From Nymphaea colorata (Eukaryota; Streptophyta; Magnoliopsida; Nymphaeales; Nymphaeaceae), in contig NC_045141.1 in the NCBI RefSeq assembly GCF_008831285.2, positions 3,288,001 to 3,352,000 of the forward strand: a DNA stretch of 64,000 bases, in the 5' to 3' direction. The notes under the pieces were generated by a model. That model made no database searches and was not told the origin of the DNA. It saw only the letters and a program-made list of their open reading frames with translations. The position numbers were made by a program, and so were the translations under genes. Below are positions 11,201 to 23,399 of the stretch, piece by piece. Position 1 is the stretch's first letter. Each line of letters opens with the position of its first letter.

Positions 11201-12710
11201 TAAATGTTCAGATTCTAAGTTCTTATTATCGTCCTGATCCTGAATGTAGAAATGTGATTACGAAAAACTGTTTTTTTTGTCATTAGGAGAGACTAAGGTC
11301 AATAACAATTGCACATATTCTAACGGAAAGCTCAAGACATCAGATGTCATTGACATATGTATGTGTGCCTGTCAGTAGTGTCAATACTTTACTAATGCTA
11401 ACTTCAATAAAAGTAAGCATATTCTGACATGAAATGAAAAGTGTCAAATGTGATTGACATATATTGATGTTTATTGTTGAACACTCTATTGAAGCTAGAG
11501 CTGTGTCACTAAGAAATTAGTTAATAACCTGCCCACCTTTTGCATAGGCTCAGTGGAAGTCTTTTGATATAGATTTTTTCTGATGACCTCACCACATCAG
11601 TAATATCCATGAGTCAGACGTTATTTTGTGCATCATCGATAGTCTTCCTCTATCCCATCCCATCTCCCTCTTTTCTTCTTTTCCCATCTGTTCTATCCCT
11701 AGTTTCTCCATTTTCCTTTTGCATTTCCTATGTCTACCTTCTGTGAACTTGATGGCACTGCTTCAATGCCCACATCCATCGGCAACAACTTACCTCATGG
11801 ATGGCCATATCCATCGGCAAGAAGTCCACCTCTCTGATGGCAACAAGGATTGGTGGGCCTATCCATGTAAAAGCTCTATTCCTCTTCATCGTCACCGATT
11901 GTTGCTCCCGAAAATTATGCGTTGGTAGATGTTGATTTTTCCATCAAACCTCAGCACTCTATCGATTGTGCATCCCTTGGTGTTGAATGATTTTGGGATA
12001 TGTTATTTGGACCTAACAATTGTGCATCATTCAAATGATATTCATTTTTTTAATTCAAATCTCTGCATTCAAACAGTGGCTGATGTTCATTTCCAAATCT
12101 GATGTTCATTTCCTTTTGCTAATATTGTGCAACTTGTGCACATTCATTTTTTTGGCTAATAAAATGGGAGGCTTCAAAAACATAAAAAACAAGCATAATA
12201 GACATGGTTAGCTAGAAGTTTTTTTGGGACCCTAGTTATTGCTTTTTCCTTGAAGTGCTTCTTGTACATTCTTTGATCATAACCCAATGTTGTATGTTAT
12301 TAAGGACCATTCCATCTTGATGCAAGGTAAGAGGCTTTTCAAGTTCTTCATGTGCTAGACACCTGGAGAGCTTTCAACTTCTTCATGTGCTGGACAACTA
12401 GAGAACTCGTGTCAAGGTGGTTAGGAAAGCTTTGAAATGTTGCCACTTGGCTGTAGATGATTCATCTACTGCATATGATTCAACATACATAATACTTTGT
12501 GTGAGACCTGACTTGCATAAAGAGAGAGGGAATGGGTGTTGACATAGGTACTTGAGCAGACCATTGCAAAAGATTTCCTTTTCTTGAAGTAGAAATGGAG
12601 GGTGTCCTGGCTAGTTGACTAGCCAAAAGTACAAAATTCTTTTAGTACTACGACAATTTTAGAAAAGTAAAGAGAAAATTTTCACTAAGATGGTTGTGTT
12701 CCTCCCATTT

Positions 12711-12732
12711 CTCTCTCTCTCTCTCTCTCTCT
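12711..12732. repeat. (CT)11 microsatellite
   Basis: Uninterrupted CT dinucleotides. Confidence 0.95.
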
Positions 12733-13141
12733 ATTATAGAAACAAATCACTGCTACTTCTTGTCCCTATGCATAACGTCCCATGTTGGTGCATGCAAGGG
12801 TGCAGAAAAAGTGAACCTACAGGCCTTGTATTAATGTAAGAACATGGCCCTCGGATGCATGATTTATTGGTACGCAATTGAGAGAGACACCTCTCCCTCT
12901 CTCTTCTCTTTCTCTATCCCCCTGAAGTCTTAGATAAACCTAGATAATTTTTGCAAAATCAGGAGATCTATGAAAATTTTCTAATATAACAAAGAAGATA
13001 TATATTAACAAGGTAATGAGATATATATCAAAATCTATAGCATAAGAGAATTACACTGTCACTTTCGTGGGATTCATAAAATTTCAGTATATGGTATTAT
13101 TATCATGGTTACATGGTAGTTCTAGAACGAGCACTCTTGAA

Positions 13142-13152
13142 GTATATATATA

Positions 13153-13185
<33 letters not shown>
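13142..13185. repeat. (TA)n(TG)n(TA)n compound microsatellite
   Basis: Alternating purine-pyrimidine run of about 44 bases: TA repeats, then TG repeats, then TA repeats. Such tracts can adopt Z-DNA or cruciform structures. Confidence 0.95.
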
Positions 13186-13186
<1 letters not shown>

Positions 13187-14519
13187 ATTTAGGACAGTGT
13201 ATTTCCGACAACAAAACCACAACATTTTCAAGGGAAAGCCATCATTTTCATTTGTGATGTAAAAGCAGATGTAGCTGATGAGGCTTCACCAATAGTCATG
13301 ATTAATGATGTGTAAAAGGTAGCATCCAAATTGACTTAATAGGCAGAGGACCACAATCACAAGACATGGTTGAGGCCATGAATGGGGGAAATTAAGTTGC
13401 AGAGGCCAAGATCTTGTGAATTTTCATAAATAAAGTTTTCTCTTTGAAATTGCCAATGTAGCTTTACTTGAATAATATTAATTACTCATGTTAACCTTTT
13501 TGTTTTTTAACACACCTGAGAATTTATATAGACCTGATTACACAAAGTGGGGTCAACCTATTGACTTGTCATCCTCTCCTTGGCGGGAAGCGATGAATAT
13601 TTTGACATGAAGACTGACACCTCTTATCATCATTTTGATAGTATATACTAATGTGTATTATAGCAAAAAGGTATTCAAATACAACTAAGATCCAAGAATT
13701 GCTTAAGCATTGTGGTTTTACTAATTTGGAAGGCAAGTAGTATTGATTGCCAGATATTCAAGCTCTAAATTCAGTAAACAACATAACTTGGATGAAGATA
13801 ATCTCTCTTGCTGACTGCTTTCATGTTTACATCTTATATTGTAGATGAGCTAGTAGCCCAACACCATAAATTTGCCCCAATTTAGAATTTCTTCACATAT
13901 TTACTAGTTTAAATCTCACGCACCTCTCTGGTACATCAACTTTTCATTCAGCAACTTGTTTATTTTTTTAAAATACTCAAAGCTTCTTTGCTTTTGCTAC
14001 TGAGGTGCTCAAATCAAAGTGAAAATTTTAGATAAGGGAAATGCAAAGCTGTATAAATGGAGCATACCTTCTTGGTAGATAAGCATACGTCCTTGGAACA
14101 TAACATGTACCTCTATCTGCTTTGCTATGTCTGTAAATACATTTCTTGTATGTTTCTTATCTTAGCTTTATTTTCATGTATAAGATAAAAATTTAAATAC
14201 ATAATCGATGGATTATGAAAAGAAAAGATAGTGTTGAATTTTTGTCAAAGCACAATAAATTCATCAACTTTGCAAGTGCAAATAATGCTAATGAGGTGTC
14301 CATGCATGAAATGCGACAATTTGACGTCTCAATCAGTAAAAGCACTCAATAATACCATAAGCTATGGATTTGTGCAAACATATCTTCATTCATATTAGCA
14401 TGGGGAATTATATAAGCCACTTGTACTAGAACTAACCAACCAACTGATGCCAAAGTTAAAAAAATGCAAGGATTGATTTCAAATGTTTTTAGCCTGAGAG
14501 ACCTACTGGCCATGCTAAT

Positions 14520-14990
14520 TAAGAGGGATTAAATGAGGACTTGATTGAAAGATTAAGCAAAGATGCCAAAGAACAACTCTATCCAAGGTGCGTTCAAAAT
14601 TTATATTGTGTTCTATAAAGACTTTAAATGGATTGAGTAACAAAAGCTTTTGTATGTTGCTTGAATTACTGCATGAACTTTTTCCTGCAGGTGTCTAGTT
14701 ACCGAAGACTGTGTACCAGGCTAAAAAGATCATTGCAGACTTGGGATTTGACTATGAAGAGATAGATGTCTGTGCATGCTATATATGAACTAGTTTACAA
14801 TAAAATGTCTATGTGATATATGTGGTTCATCACAATGGAAAGAAGACTAACCATAATCATGCGATAGGAAAAAAAGTAAAGTGATGATGACACCTATGAA
14901 GACCATTTGTTACCTTCCTATTGCTGCACGTTTGAAGAGACTTTTCACCTACACCCTAATTTTGAAAGATTGACATTAGATTATCATAAA
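14520..14990 (+). pseudogene. CACTA (En/Spm) TNP2-like transposase fragment, decayed
   Basis: Translated + strand pieces in shifting frames match the order of a plant CACTA TNP2 transposase: DLIERLSKDAKEQLYP at about 14540, LSNKSFCMLLELLHELFPAG, LPKTVYQAKKIIADLGFDYE at about 14702-14760, EEIDVC, then LCDICGSSQW-like and PIAARLKRLF (about 14920-14945). The intact family reads NKSFxxLLxLLxEAxPxxxxLPxxxYExKKxxxxLGLxYxxIDxCxxDCxLYxKE. Stops and frameshifts break it, and the downstream two thirds of the domain are missing. A longer relative lies at 54130-56970. Confidence 0.75.
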
Positions 14991-15219
14991 TTAGAGTGCA
15001 TGAACTAACAGAAAGTACATTTGGATCCTGGGGATGTAGTTTATGATCCATGCAATAAATCATAGATCTAATATGAATACATGCATACTATGTCCAAACA
15101 TAGTTAAGATCTGACTTCTAAGGTTTTGGCATGTTGTTTACATACAAAAATTTTCAACTTTTTATATGACCATTAACTTGCTTGGTTTTCCTTGTTCGGG
15201 AAGTCGAGATATAAGACCA

Positions 15220-15283
15220 TCCTATCAGTACGAGGTTTGACTATTCCTAATACCTTTGCTAGGGGTAATAAGACTAAGGAGTA
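15220..15283 (+). repeat. Dispersed 65-bp repeat motif, copy 2
   Basis: CCTATCAGTACGAGGTTTGA, TACCTTTGCTAGGGGTAAT and CTAAGGAGTA in the same order and spacing as at 11131. The similarity continues about 50 bases downstream (TCTAAGTTCT...ATCxTCCTGA) in these two copies. Confidence 0.6.
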
Positions 15284-15289
15284 AATTTT

Positions 15290-16890
15290 ATGACCTCAGT
15301 CTAAGTTCTAATGATCATCCTGACCTATTCAAACAAAAGTAGACATGCCCTATGTTTAAGAAAATCTTGGAATTTTTAATTCTATGAGGATCTTCACATG
15401 TAGAAGTTACATGAGCTGGTAGTAAAATTCTCAATTTTTGTACCTTTACTATATCTAAAAGGAACTTCATAAAAATTTGTTCACAAAGTACCCATTTTCA
15501 CGAGTGACTTTAAATTGTCTGAAAACACTGTTCTGGCCCTTAGCAATGCAACACATTTCTTAACCTATTTTGCAGGGGAAACTAAGAAATTTTGTGCTGA
15601 AAAAGCCCTTAAGATTTCAAAATTTTGGGAATTACTGAGTTCAAGTTACTAAATTGTTAGCAGCTTCTTGTTTCTATTATGTAGAAACAAATTTCTGAAA
15701 ATTGTGTTTTCTAAATTAGATTTCAGGATTTTTAATTTTCTTAAAGAATATTTTTCCTAGCATTTTCTTACTTGATTTACATTAGAATCTTAGTTTGTAT
15801 TGTGCCTTTTAATTTGATTTTAGGAAGTGTATTAGGTTTGTAACTTAAACTTTCACATGAGGTAGGCTAGGCTAGAAGTCATACTTAGATTTGTTTCATA
15901 CCCTAGGTGGCGTTCTAGTGTGTGCAAGGGCACTATACCTTAATATCTATCTCTTGATCAATCTATATCATATTTCACCATTGATGGATCCAATGACAGA
16001 TCCAGTTGAGTAGAACCCACTTCAAATCAGCCCCTTGAAAGTATATATTCTTCCTACTTCTTGTAACAATGCCTTCACATTTTGAAGACCTAAGATCCGA
16101 GCACCAAATTTTGAGAACAAGTTGTGTCTTATCCAAATGTTACCATATTTTTATGGTTTGATTCACAATGATCTTTATCTGCGCCTTGTTGAGTTCCTAG
16201 AAATTTGTTTGTCCATTAGTTTGGAGGATTTTGGGGATGAGGCCTTGAATATCATCATGTTTTAGTTTTTGCTAAAATACATGGGAAAATAGTGGTTAAA
16301 AATTCTTGATCCAGGTTGTATGAAGACATGGGATCATTTGTAGTAGGAATTTCTATAAAAATACTTTCCCATAGGTAGAAATAATCAATTCAGATGTTAG
16401 CACCAACTTCATGGAAAAGGACAACATGCAATGACATGAAACTTGGGATCAAATGAAGAGGCAGTTGAGGAAGTCATCACCAAGTATTCGAGTGGAAAAT
16501 TGCCCATAGTTTCTATGAAGGTATTTCAAACCATAAGCATGAGATGGTTGATTTTGATTATAGTGGGGCTTTCGTGTTGAAGAATGGGGAGGAGCATGGC
16601 GTTTATTCAATGCGTTTGAAGAAAACTCCCTAGTTGTTCAAAGAAGTTACTTATGTGAGGCTAGTTCCCTTGCTGTAATGCAAAGGCAAACTGAACTTTT
16701 AAATTATAAGTTACATCAACTTCTCAAAAGCTCCTTCATTTGTTATTAGTAGAGAGTGTGTATCTTGAATGCCAGCCCAACAATCTTCTTACTGAAGGAA
16801 TTAAAAGAGGCACTTTAGGAAGATTTCTATGGTTTCTCTTGAATGAGCAGGTAAGCCAGGTGCTTCGACATTAGACTCCACCTAACCTCA
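15290..16890. other. Probable decayed retrotransposon leader and gag region
   Basis: No intact frame. Because it lies between the dispersed motif (15220) and the gypsy protease (16893) in the same orientation, it probably held the untranslated leader and gag of that element. I cannot recognise gag motifs by eye. Confidence 0.35.
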
Positions 16891-16892
16891 TA

Positions 16893-17725
16893 GACCCTGG
16901 TGCCCCCATCATACCTTGTATGATCAGTAATATCCATACTGAGCATGCACTTTTAGATATTGGAGTGACTACCAATGTTTTGCTGGGTTATTTTTATGAT
17001 ACTTTTAACCTAGGAAAATTGAGACCAACTCCTACAATGATATAGATATCAAATTAGTACATAAAACTTCCACAAGGCTTGCTTGAAGATGCACTAATGA
17101 AGTTCAAGGATTTCTCATTGTCGATTGATTTTGCTGTGATAAACATGGAGGAAGTGGATGCACAGAGATAATGTCCTACCATTTTTGGTAGGCCAATTTT
17201 AGCTACTTCCATTGCATGTATTAATTATAGTACATAAGTCATCAATCTTCCTTTTGGTAGTGAGAATGTGTGCTTGGAACATTTTCAAAGCAGTGATGGA
17301 TCTAGCTAGTGATGCAGGTTTTTTGGTTGGTAGTTTAAAAGATCTTGTAGAGAAGCACAAGAAGGAAACATTTCATCTTGGTGCATTGAAATTTGTAGAG
17401 TAGATAAAAGTATTAGTGCAGACTCTGAGTTTGATTTTTCAGCTAGAGTCATAATGTGTGGTTTCTTGTGACTTTCCATGAAGGAGATCCTTTAAACCTC
17501 ATTGACTAAGGATATTGTGCATATGTCCTTGGAGTCTCCACCAGAATTAGAGCTTAAGTCTCTACTAGCACATTTATGTATGCTCTTTTTGGAGAGGGGG
17601 AGACCCCATATATTATTATCTATTCATAGTGTTCTGAGGATGAAAAGAACAAATAGGTATTAGTGTTGTGAGAGCATAAGCAAGTGATAGGGTGGATGGC
17701 AACAGATCTCTCGGCAATTGATAAA
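16893..17725 (+). pseudogene. Ty3/gypsy pol fragment: aspartic protease to start of RT, decayed
   Basis: The + strand translation begins DPGAPIIPCMISN and reaches the protease active-site region HALLDIGVTTNVLLG, where intact Athila/Tat-type elements have ALLDLGASVNLLP. Further matches follow: LRPTPTMI, IKLPQGLLEDALMKF, SIDFAVINMEEVDAQ and IFGRPILATSIACINY (family: VxLGRPFLATAxAxIN), then ESPPELELKSLLAHL, and finally HKQVIGWMATDLSAI, the conserved segment just before the reverse transcriptase (family: HKxAIGWxxxDIxGI). Stops interrupt it at several points. The active-site triad reads DIG rather than D(S/T/L)GA, so it is dead. The RT itself is missing: sequence changes to a tandem array at about 17725. 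Confidence 0.85.
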
Positions 17726-19085
17726 GTTCAATCCAACTGTAACTACAGGTCTATGTTCAATTAATATTCTAGTAAGATGTCACATTTGAAGTTACACCAG
17801 TCCGACAAGTGAACATGGTAGTAATAAGACAAATAACACTTGTCATTTTGTTTCTTTCCACATATTCACACTGCAATGGTCAACAATGTCGCAATTGGCG
17901 CTATTGAGAAACAAACAACAATTAGTCAACTTCATCGGTCTTAATTCATTTGAGGGTTTTCAATTGAGCCTAATCTGCATGTTAGCCACATTGACCATTC
18001 ATCCTCAAAGTTGAGTCTGATGTCCCAATTTCATCAATGTCTGATGTCCCAATTTCATCAATTGACTTGAGTCATGACTTGTTGGTGGATTGTAAATTCA
18101 AGCCACTGACAAGGTTTAATCGAACTAAAATTTCAGGTTTATGGCTAATCAGGCTCCTAATGATGCCATAATTGATGTTACACCAATCTAAATGACAATA
18201 AAAGCAGCAGCTGTCACTTTTTCTTCCATGTAGCATGGAATTCCATATTTTCATACTATAATGCTTGATTAGATCAATGACAGCACCATTGAGGAATAGA
18301 AAAAAATTATACTCATTCATTGATTTTAATTCATTTGTGAGTTTGAAGATAAACCTTTGATGGTGTGCCATGTGTGGGAGCTTTGTTCGTTCCTCCTCAA
18401 AGATGAATTCAATTTCCTAATTTCATCAACTCATTTAAATCATCATTTGTTTATGAGCTATAAATTCAAGCCACTATCAAGGCTTAATCAAACCACAACT
18501 GCAAGACTATCGCCAGGTAAGCTCTTGATGATGTGATGTTTGATGTTACACTAAACTAAAAAATGAACATGACAATCATTAGAAAAATGGTCTTTGTTGC
18601 TTGTTTTGCCATCTTACAGCTTGCAATTTACATTTTCACATTGTAACCATCCGTTGTATCACTTGTGATGTCATCAAGGATTAGGCGAAGGTTGGCAAGT
18701 CCATTGGTTTTAATTAGTTTTAGAGTTTGATGCCTTTGCATTTACATAAGTCATGGCAAGTCAAGTTGATTCATATGACATTGTATTTTATGTACACAAT
18801 TCATCCACAATCTGTTATCCTGTCTCGTCTGATATTACACTAAACTAAAAAGTGAACATGACAATCATTAGAAAAACGGTCTTTGTTGCTTGTTTTGTCA
18901 TCTTACAACTTGCAATTTTACATTTTCACATTGTAACCATCAGTTGTATCACTTGTGATGTCGACGAGGATCAGGTGAAGGTTGGCAAGTCTATTGGTTT
19001 TAATTCATTTTAGGGTTTGATGTCTTTGCATTTATATGACTATTTTATGCTGACAATCATCCACAATCCGTTATCCTTTCTCATA
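17726..19085. repeat. Degenerate tandem array, about 4 units of 290-390 bp
   Basis: The phrase GTTACACYARWCTRAA, followed by TGAACATGACAAT in the later units, occurs at 17791, 18177, 18545 and 18834. The last two units (about 18540-18830 and 18830-19080) are close to 90% identical, sharing ATGACAATCATTAGAAAAA, GGTCTTTGTTGCTTGTTTTG and CATTTTCACATTGTAACCAT. The first two are far more diverged. The array starts directly after the truncated gypsy pol and has no coding capacity. Confidence 0.75.
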
Positions 19086-19089
19086 GCTT

Positions 19090-20548
19090 CAAGATTGACA
19101 CAAACCAAGATGGTGATACACATGTAGCTCCATTATATTATTTCCCACATATTATCTTTAGTCATTTATGGTTGTTGTTGCTAAAGAGTTTTCATTTGAT
19201 TTTATGCTTTTTTCCATCTTCTCTCGCAATGTTTGGATGTTTCTCATCAGATTTGAGCATTAGTTGTATTTTACCCGAATATCATCAAGCAACACCCATC
19301 TACCATTGCCCAACTTCGTCTACCATCTTTTTTTGGTACTCATTCATTCTGCCACAATAACTACATTACAGAGGAAGTTTATCATTTAGCCCAACAAAGA
19401 CATGTGTGTCTGTTGGAAGATACTTGCACACATTTTCTAACTTTCCAGTTTGTTTCTTTCTACATAGGGATTTGGACTATGAGGAACTAGATCGAGAGCC
19501 CCATGTTGATGCAGTATTATGGGGTGATTAACTAATTGAATCCCCAATCACCATGGATGTATGTACTGAACTAGCCAACCATAACTAGGTGAGGACATTC
19601 ACTGTTGAATTTTTGCACAAGTATTTGATTCAAAGGTATCTAAAGAATGCCTAAAATTGTAAATTTTCTGCCCCTACCAAACTATGCTATGTTTGGATGG
19701 TCATTTTGTACACCGTTCAATCTGACAAGGGACTAACAGATAAATCAATTGTCTATTTCTCTGTAGTATATGTCATTGTGCATTATAATGTTTCAAGTGA
19801 TAACTATATTTGTACGATGCATTATATTTTTGTGATGCAGATAATGTCTTTAACATTGTGGAGGGGAGGTATAATATTGGGTCATGTATATTCTAGACTT
19901 GGAAAAGTGGATGTTCAAATTGTCATTGAGGTTGGTGACAATGCCCTCACAAATTGTCTATTTGTACTACTCTCATCCTTTTGCAAAGGAAGAGTTATGC
20001 AATGCAGTAAAATTTTAAATTGGGGTTTCGGAAAAAATTCAACAGAAAGGGATTTGCTTGTCGATAAGAGGTCCAACCATTCCTACCGCCTTTAACAAAG
20101 TCAATCGAACCAAGGACTAAGCACTTCTTGGATCATGTACAAGTCATTTGATGCAATCCAACATGTTTGTGCATAAAGGGTTCACTTTGAAATTGAAAAT
20201 TTATTTTAAACTTGGTTTTGAACAAAAGACCCTTAAGCTTGTTTTGGAATAAATTTTGGACAAGTTTTTTGGAAAATTAACTGATTTTGAAAATCTATTT
20301 GAAAATTCAAGTTGCTATTGGGAATTTGGGTAAAATTATTGGACAAAATTGAAAAATCAAATATTGTTCAAATTAATTAGAATTGGAGACCATTGTTTTG
20401 GTCGAACATGTGTCAATTTGATTTGAATGGGATTGAAAATTGATTTCAAATGATTTGGATCATGGATTTGATCCAAGAATTTGAAGATTTTCTTGATAAT
20501 TTGAACATTGGATAGCCAAATTGTGATTGCTGACCAAGAAAGATTAAT
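19090..20548. other. Intergenic, retrotransposon-style sequence
   Basis: No domain recognised, including in the 132-codon frame at 19697-20095. From 20180 to 20530 the sequence is made of TTGAAAATT and TTTGGAA words, like the sequence after the dispersed motif near 46320-46440. Confidence 0.4.
20063..20120 (+). repeat. Dispersed 65-bp repeat motif, copy 3
   Basis: AAGAGGTCCAACCATTCCTA, CGCCTTTAACAAAG and CCAAGGACTAAG match the ordered phrases of the copies at 11131, 15220 and 46182. Confidence 0.5.
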
Positions 20549-20917
20549 TTAATCTTTCTCCTTTTTTAATGGTGAGCTCACCAATCCCACATACATGGGC
20601 TCGAGTGTCTCGCTGCCCTGCCAATATGATTGGTTCCAAAATTTGTCTTCATGTTTGCCAGTGCCAATAAATGGATGGTAGCCATGGTGCATGAGGAGGT
20701 TAAATCCTTTCTCATTTTTAGAAAATTTCTTGAATAATAAATGATTTGTATATGTTGCTTTGGATAGATTTGGTCTACTACCTTTCACTACCGACACCTG
20801 CTTTTTTCGCTTTTGAATAGCCAATTTGCTGAGGCCTTGAGTTAATTCTTCTTCCCTACAAACTTGGATGTTTAGTACTTCAATTATATATGTCAGCACC
20901 GGGATCATTGGATGCAT
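20549..20917 (-). pseudogene. G-patch-like segment of the Ogre/Tat-like element
   Basis: The - strand frame contains NLLMHHGYHPFIGTGKHED, followed by ETLEPMYVGLVSSP. This resembles the glycine-rich G-patch found between protease and reverse transcriptase in Ogre-type polyproteins (pattern: xxMxxxGYxPGxGLGxxxxGIxEP), with several conserved glycines replaced. A stop lies upstream of the frame's start methionine. Acting on RNA is the general role of G-patches; this one is degraded. Confidence 0.6.
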
Positions 20918-21055
20918 GATGTGATTTTGGCTGTCTTATGCATAAATTGTGATGGTACTCATGTCTGAGTCCATTTGACACACTGATGCAATGTGAGGGA
21001 AACAATGTTGGTGGCATAGATCCATGTTGGTCGAGTAATAAATTGAATGAAGGTT

Positions 21056-21460
21056 CTATACCACATGGAATAAAACTTTATGTTGTATCCCAAAGTTGTC
21101 GAGATCGAGACATATGTAGCCTAGGCAAGGCTGCCCCAAGCCATCATATCTATGGATGAAAATTGATGATGGAGTACAGTAAAATTGTCTTATCCTCAAT
21201 ATGTGGGCTGTTGGTTGTAGACATATGTTTAAACTAACTATTCCATCGAATAAGATATGGAAAACTCTGATATCCATGTTCTCAACCACCATGTGTAAGG
21301 CATCAATATGCAGTGTGCCTCCATTCGGTAAATCTTCGTCACAAAATATGATTAGACCATTGCAGTTTAGTTCAAAGGCCCATTCATCTCCCTGATTAGG
21401 GTGAAATTTCTCCCTCTTTATTTGGGGTGGAAAGCTTTGTTCTTCAAAAATGACTTTCAA
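21056..21460 (-). pseudogene. Retroviral-type aspartic protease, decayed (Ogre/Tat-like)
   Basis: A 134-codon - strand frame carries LIIFCDEDLPNGGTLHIDAL and then HILFDGIVSLNIC. In intact Tat/Ogre elements these read ITFxDEDLPxEGxxHxxAL and VLxDNGSSLNxCP, the latter being the protease active site. Here the catalytic DNG/DSG triad is replaced by DGI, so no activity is expected. GLGQPCLGYICLDLDNFGI follows in the position of the flap-distal strand. It would have processed the polyprotein in the particle. Confidence 0.75.
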
Positions 21461-21655
21461 AGCTTTGGGATCCCGTATTGTAGTCCTTCATCAACCTCAA
21501 CTTGAATATTGCACCTACTTGATTTGGTAGTAGACCTTTTGTTTTGTCCTAATAGCAATCCAAAGAAGTACAATGATGCTTTCCTCTTTTTATCTGTCAC
21601 TATGATCTGATAACTTTCTAAAAATCTAACCACTGTAGTTGTTCCTTTTCTATGC

Positions 21656-22960
21656 TTAGGAAAAAGGGCTTTTGAGAATGTTGGGCTCTTTCCTTACTGT
21701 CTTGACTATTTCTTTGTCAACTGTGACTTGCACTATATTTTTAAATACAAGACGATCTGCGACTTGCACTATATTTTTAAGTAGAAGACAATCTTCTGTA
21801 TTGTGCCTTAGAGCATGATGAAATTTGCAAAATTGCTCTTTATTTTTCCCCATCATCCGGGAACAAGTTGAAACTTTTGGGAGAAACAAAGTACATCTTA
21901 TGACCAGTTCATGCATGATTTCTTCATAACTTTGATCCAAATGGGTGAACTTTCAATCGTATCCTAACTTGGATGTTTGTTTTTGCCACCACTGTTGCTA
22001 CTGGCTTTGTTCACAAGCTCCCTTGTTCAGCCTTGTCCTTTTTGAAGGTAGCGGCATTGACTATGATATTGGTTGGAGCATTCTAAACTATATTGTTTTT
22101 CTTGGCATCTTCCTTGAATTTTGGCCTGGATAACAACATCAAATGCTCCATTTTCAATCTATGCCTCGATGCACTCACCCTCTTGGAAAGATCAGTGAAA
22201 GATTTGATCATAGCATTGAAAATAAGGCTCATTAACTGCTGTGTCAAATTATTTGTAATTTCCCCCAACACATGGGACTCAGAGATTGGGTTTCTCATCT
22301 TGTTGCAAGAAGACCTCCATCTCTAAATGAAATCCCTAGCCTTTTCACTTGGCCTCTACTTCAAATAGCATAAGGTGGTGATTGTTGTTACAGTTTCAAC
22401 ATTTTGAATAAATCTCTTAGTGAAGAGATTGATCAGTTTGTCAAAATATTTCTGCTTTATAGCATTAATGTGTTTCTGATACCACTGTTCTGCAATTCCT
22501 TCTAAGCTCTTAGAGATGTGTCAGAAGAGAAATCTATTATTGTGGTAGAATTTATAGCATTCCGCCAAGAACATAGCCAAGTGCGCCTTCGGGTCCCCAT
22601 GCTCAACAAATTTGATGAATTTCTTGGCCAAGTTCTTGATGCTCTTATCATTCTCGAAATTTTCATAGAAGTTTTTGCAGGTAAAATTTCTCTTATTCTT
22701 GCACTTGAGCTGAACAACATTCAAATTCTTTTCAACTTCCTAGATTTTGACTTTTCAATATTTTCCCTTCTTCTTTTTCTTGAGAGTCTTTTGTTCTTCC
22801 TTACTACTTGATTTTGTGGCAGTGTCTTCAAAAGAATTAGAGCTGCATGAGGAAGACCTTTTTTTATCTTCTTCCATTTCTTTCTGGATTTCTCTACCTA
22901 AGCTTGCTCTTGATTGAACACAATCTTGTACTTTTGAAATTTTATGTATTTTTTGCATTC
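21656..22960 (-). pseudogene. gag core of the Ogre/Tat-like element, decayed
   Basis: Pieces in several - strand frames match a gypsy capsid in order: FIKFVEHGDPKAHLAMFLAE (about 22640-22560; family KFxxFxGxGDPxxHLxxFxxxC), then MRNPISESHVLGEITNNL, MIKSFTDLSKRV and finally EQFCKFHHALRHNTEDCLLL (about 21830-21775; family xxCxxHxxxGHxTEDCxxL, a zinc-knuckle-like C-H-C motif). The N-terminal part near 22760-22958 is lysine, glutamate and serine rich. Frameshifts separate the pieces. The role would be particle assembly around the RNA. Confidence 0.75.
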
Positions 22961-23399
22961 TTGATCATTTATTTTCATCTTGGGAGATGTATTTGATGAT
23001 GATTCTTCTCCTTTATTGTTTATATGGGTTCTATGTTTCTATCTCTATTCTTTTCTTTTATTGGTTTCTTATCTCCACCATAAAGAGGTATTTACCTTAT
23101 GAGAAAAAATGAAGATGTTAGAATTTGATGTGATGAGAGATAATGTTGCACGATGATATTTTGGAGAAAATGAAAATTTTTATTCCATATTCCAAGGAAA
23201 ATAATATTGATAAGACTTTGACAAAACTTGACAAAACACTACTTGGTTTACTATAGCATTTGAACTGAACATGATAATCTAGAACAGAAGGATGGATGTG
23301 GGGACTTCATTTAACCATTTTACATATTCAGGAGCCATGCCTGGACTGAGGACAATGTATAAATAGGTAGATGATTCCCAACATTGTTGGGCAAGGGTG

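Larger units (their letters stand above)
10250..14515. other. Intergenic; repeats and microsatellites only
   Basis: No credible gene. The open frames here (10371-10571, 11626-11928, 12020-12211) are rich in F, I and L and lack domains. The segment 11260-11480 has recurring TGACATAT and TGTCA words and the sequence GTCAGTAGTG at 11371-11380, resembling a CACTA right end. A roughly 40-bp duplication (TTCAAGTTCTTCATGTGCT type) lies at 12336-12412. Confidence 0.5.
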
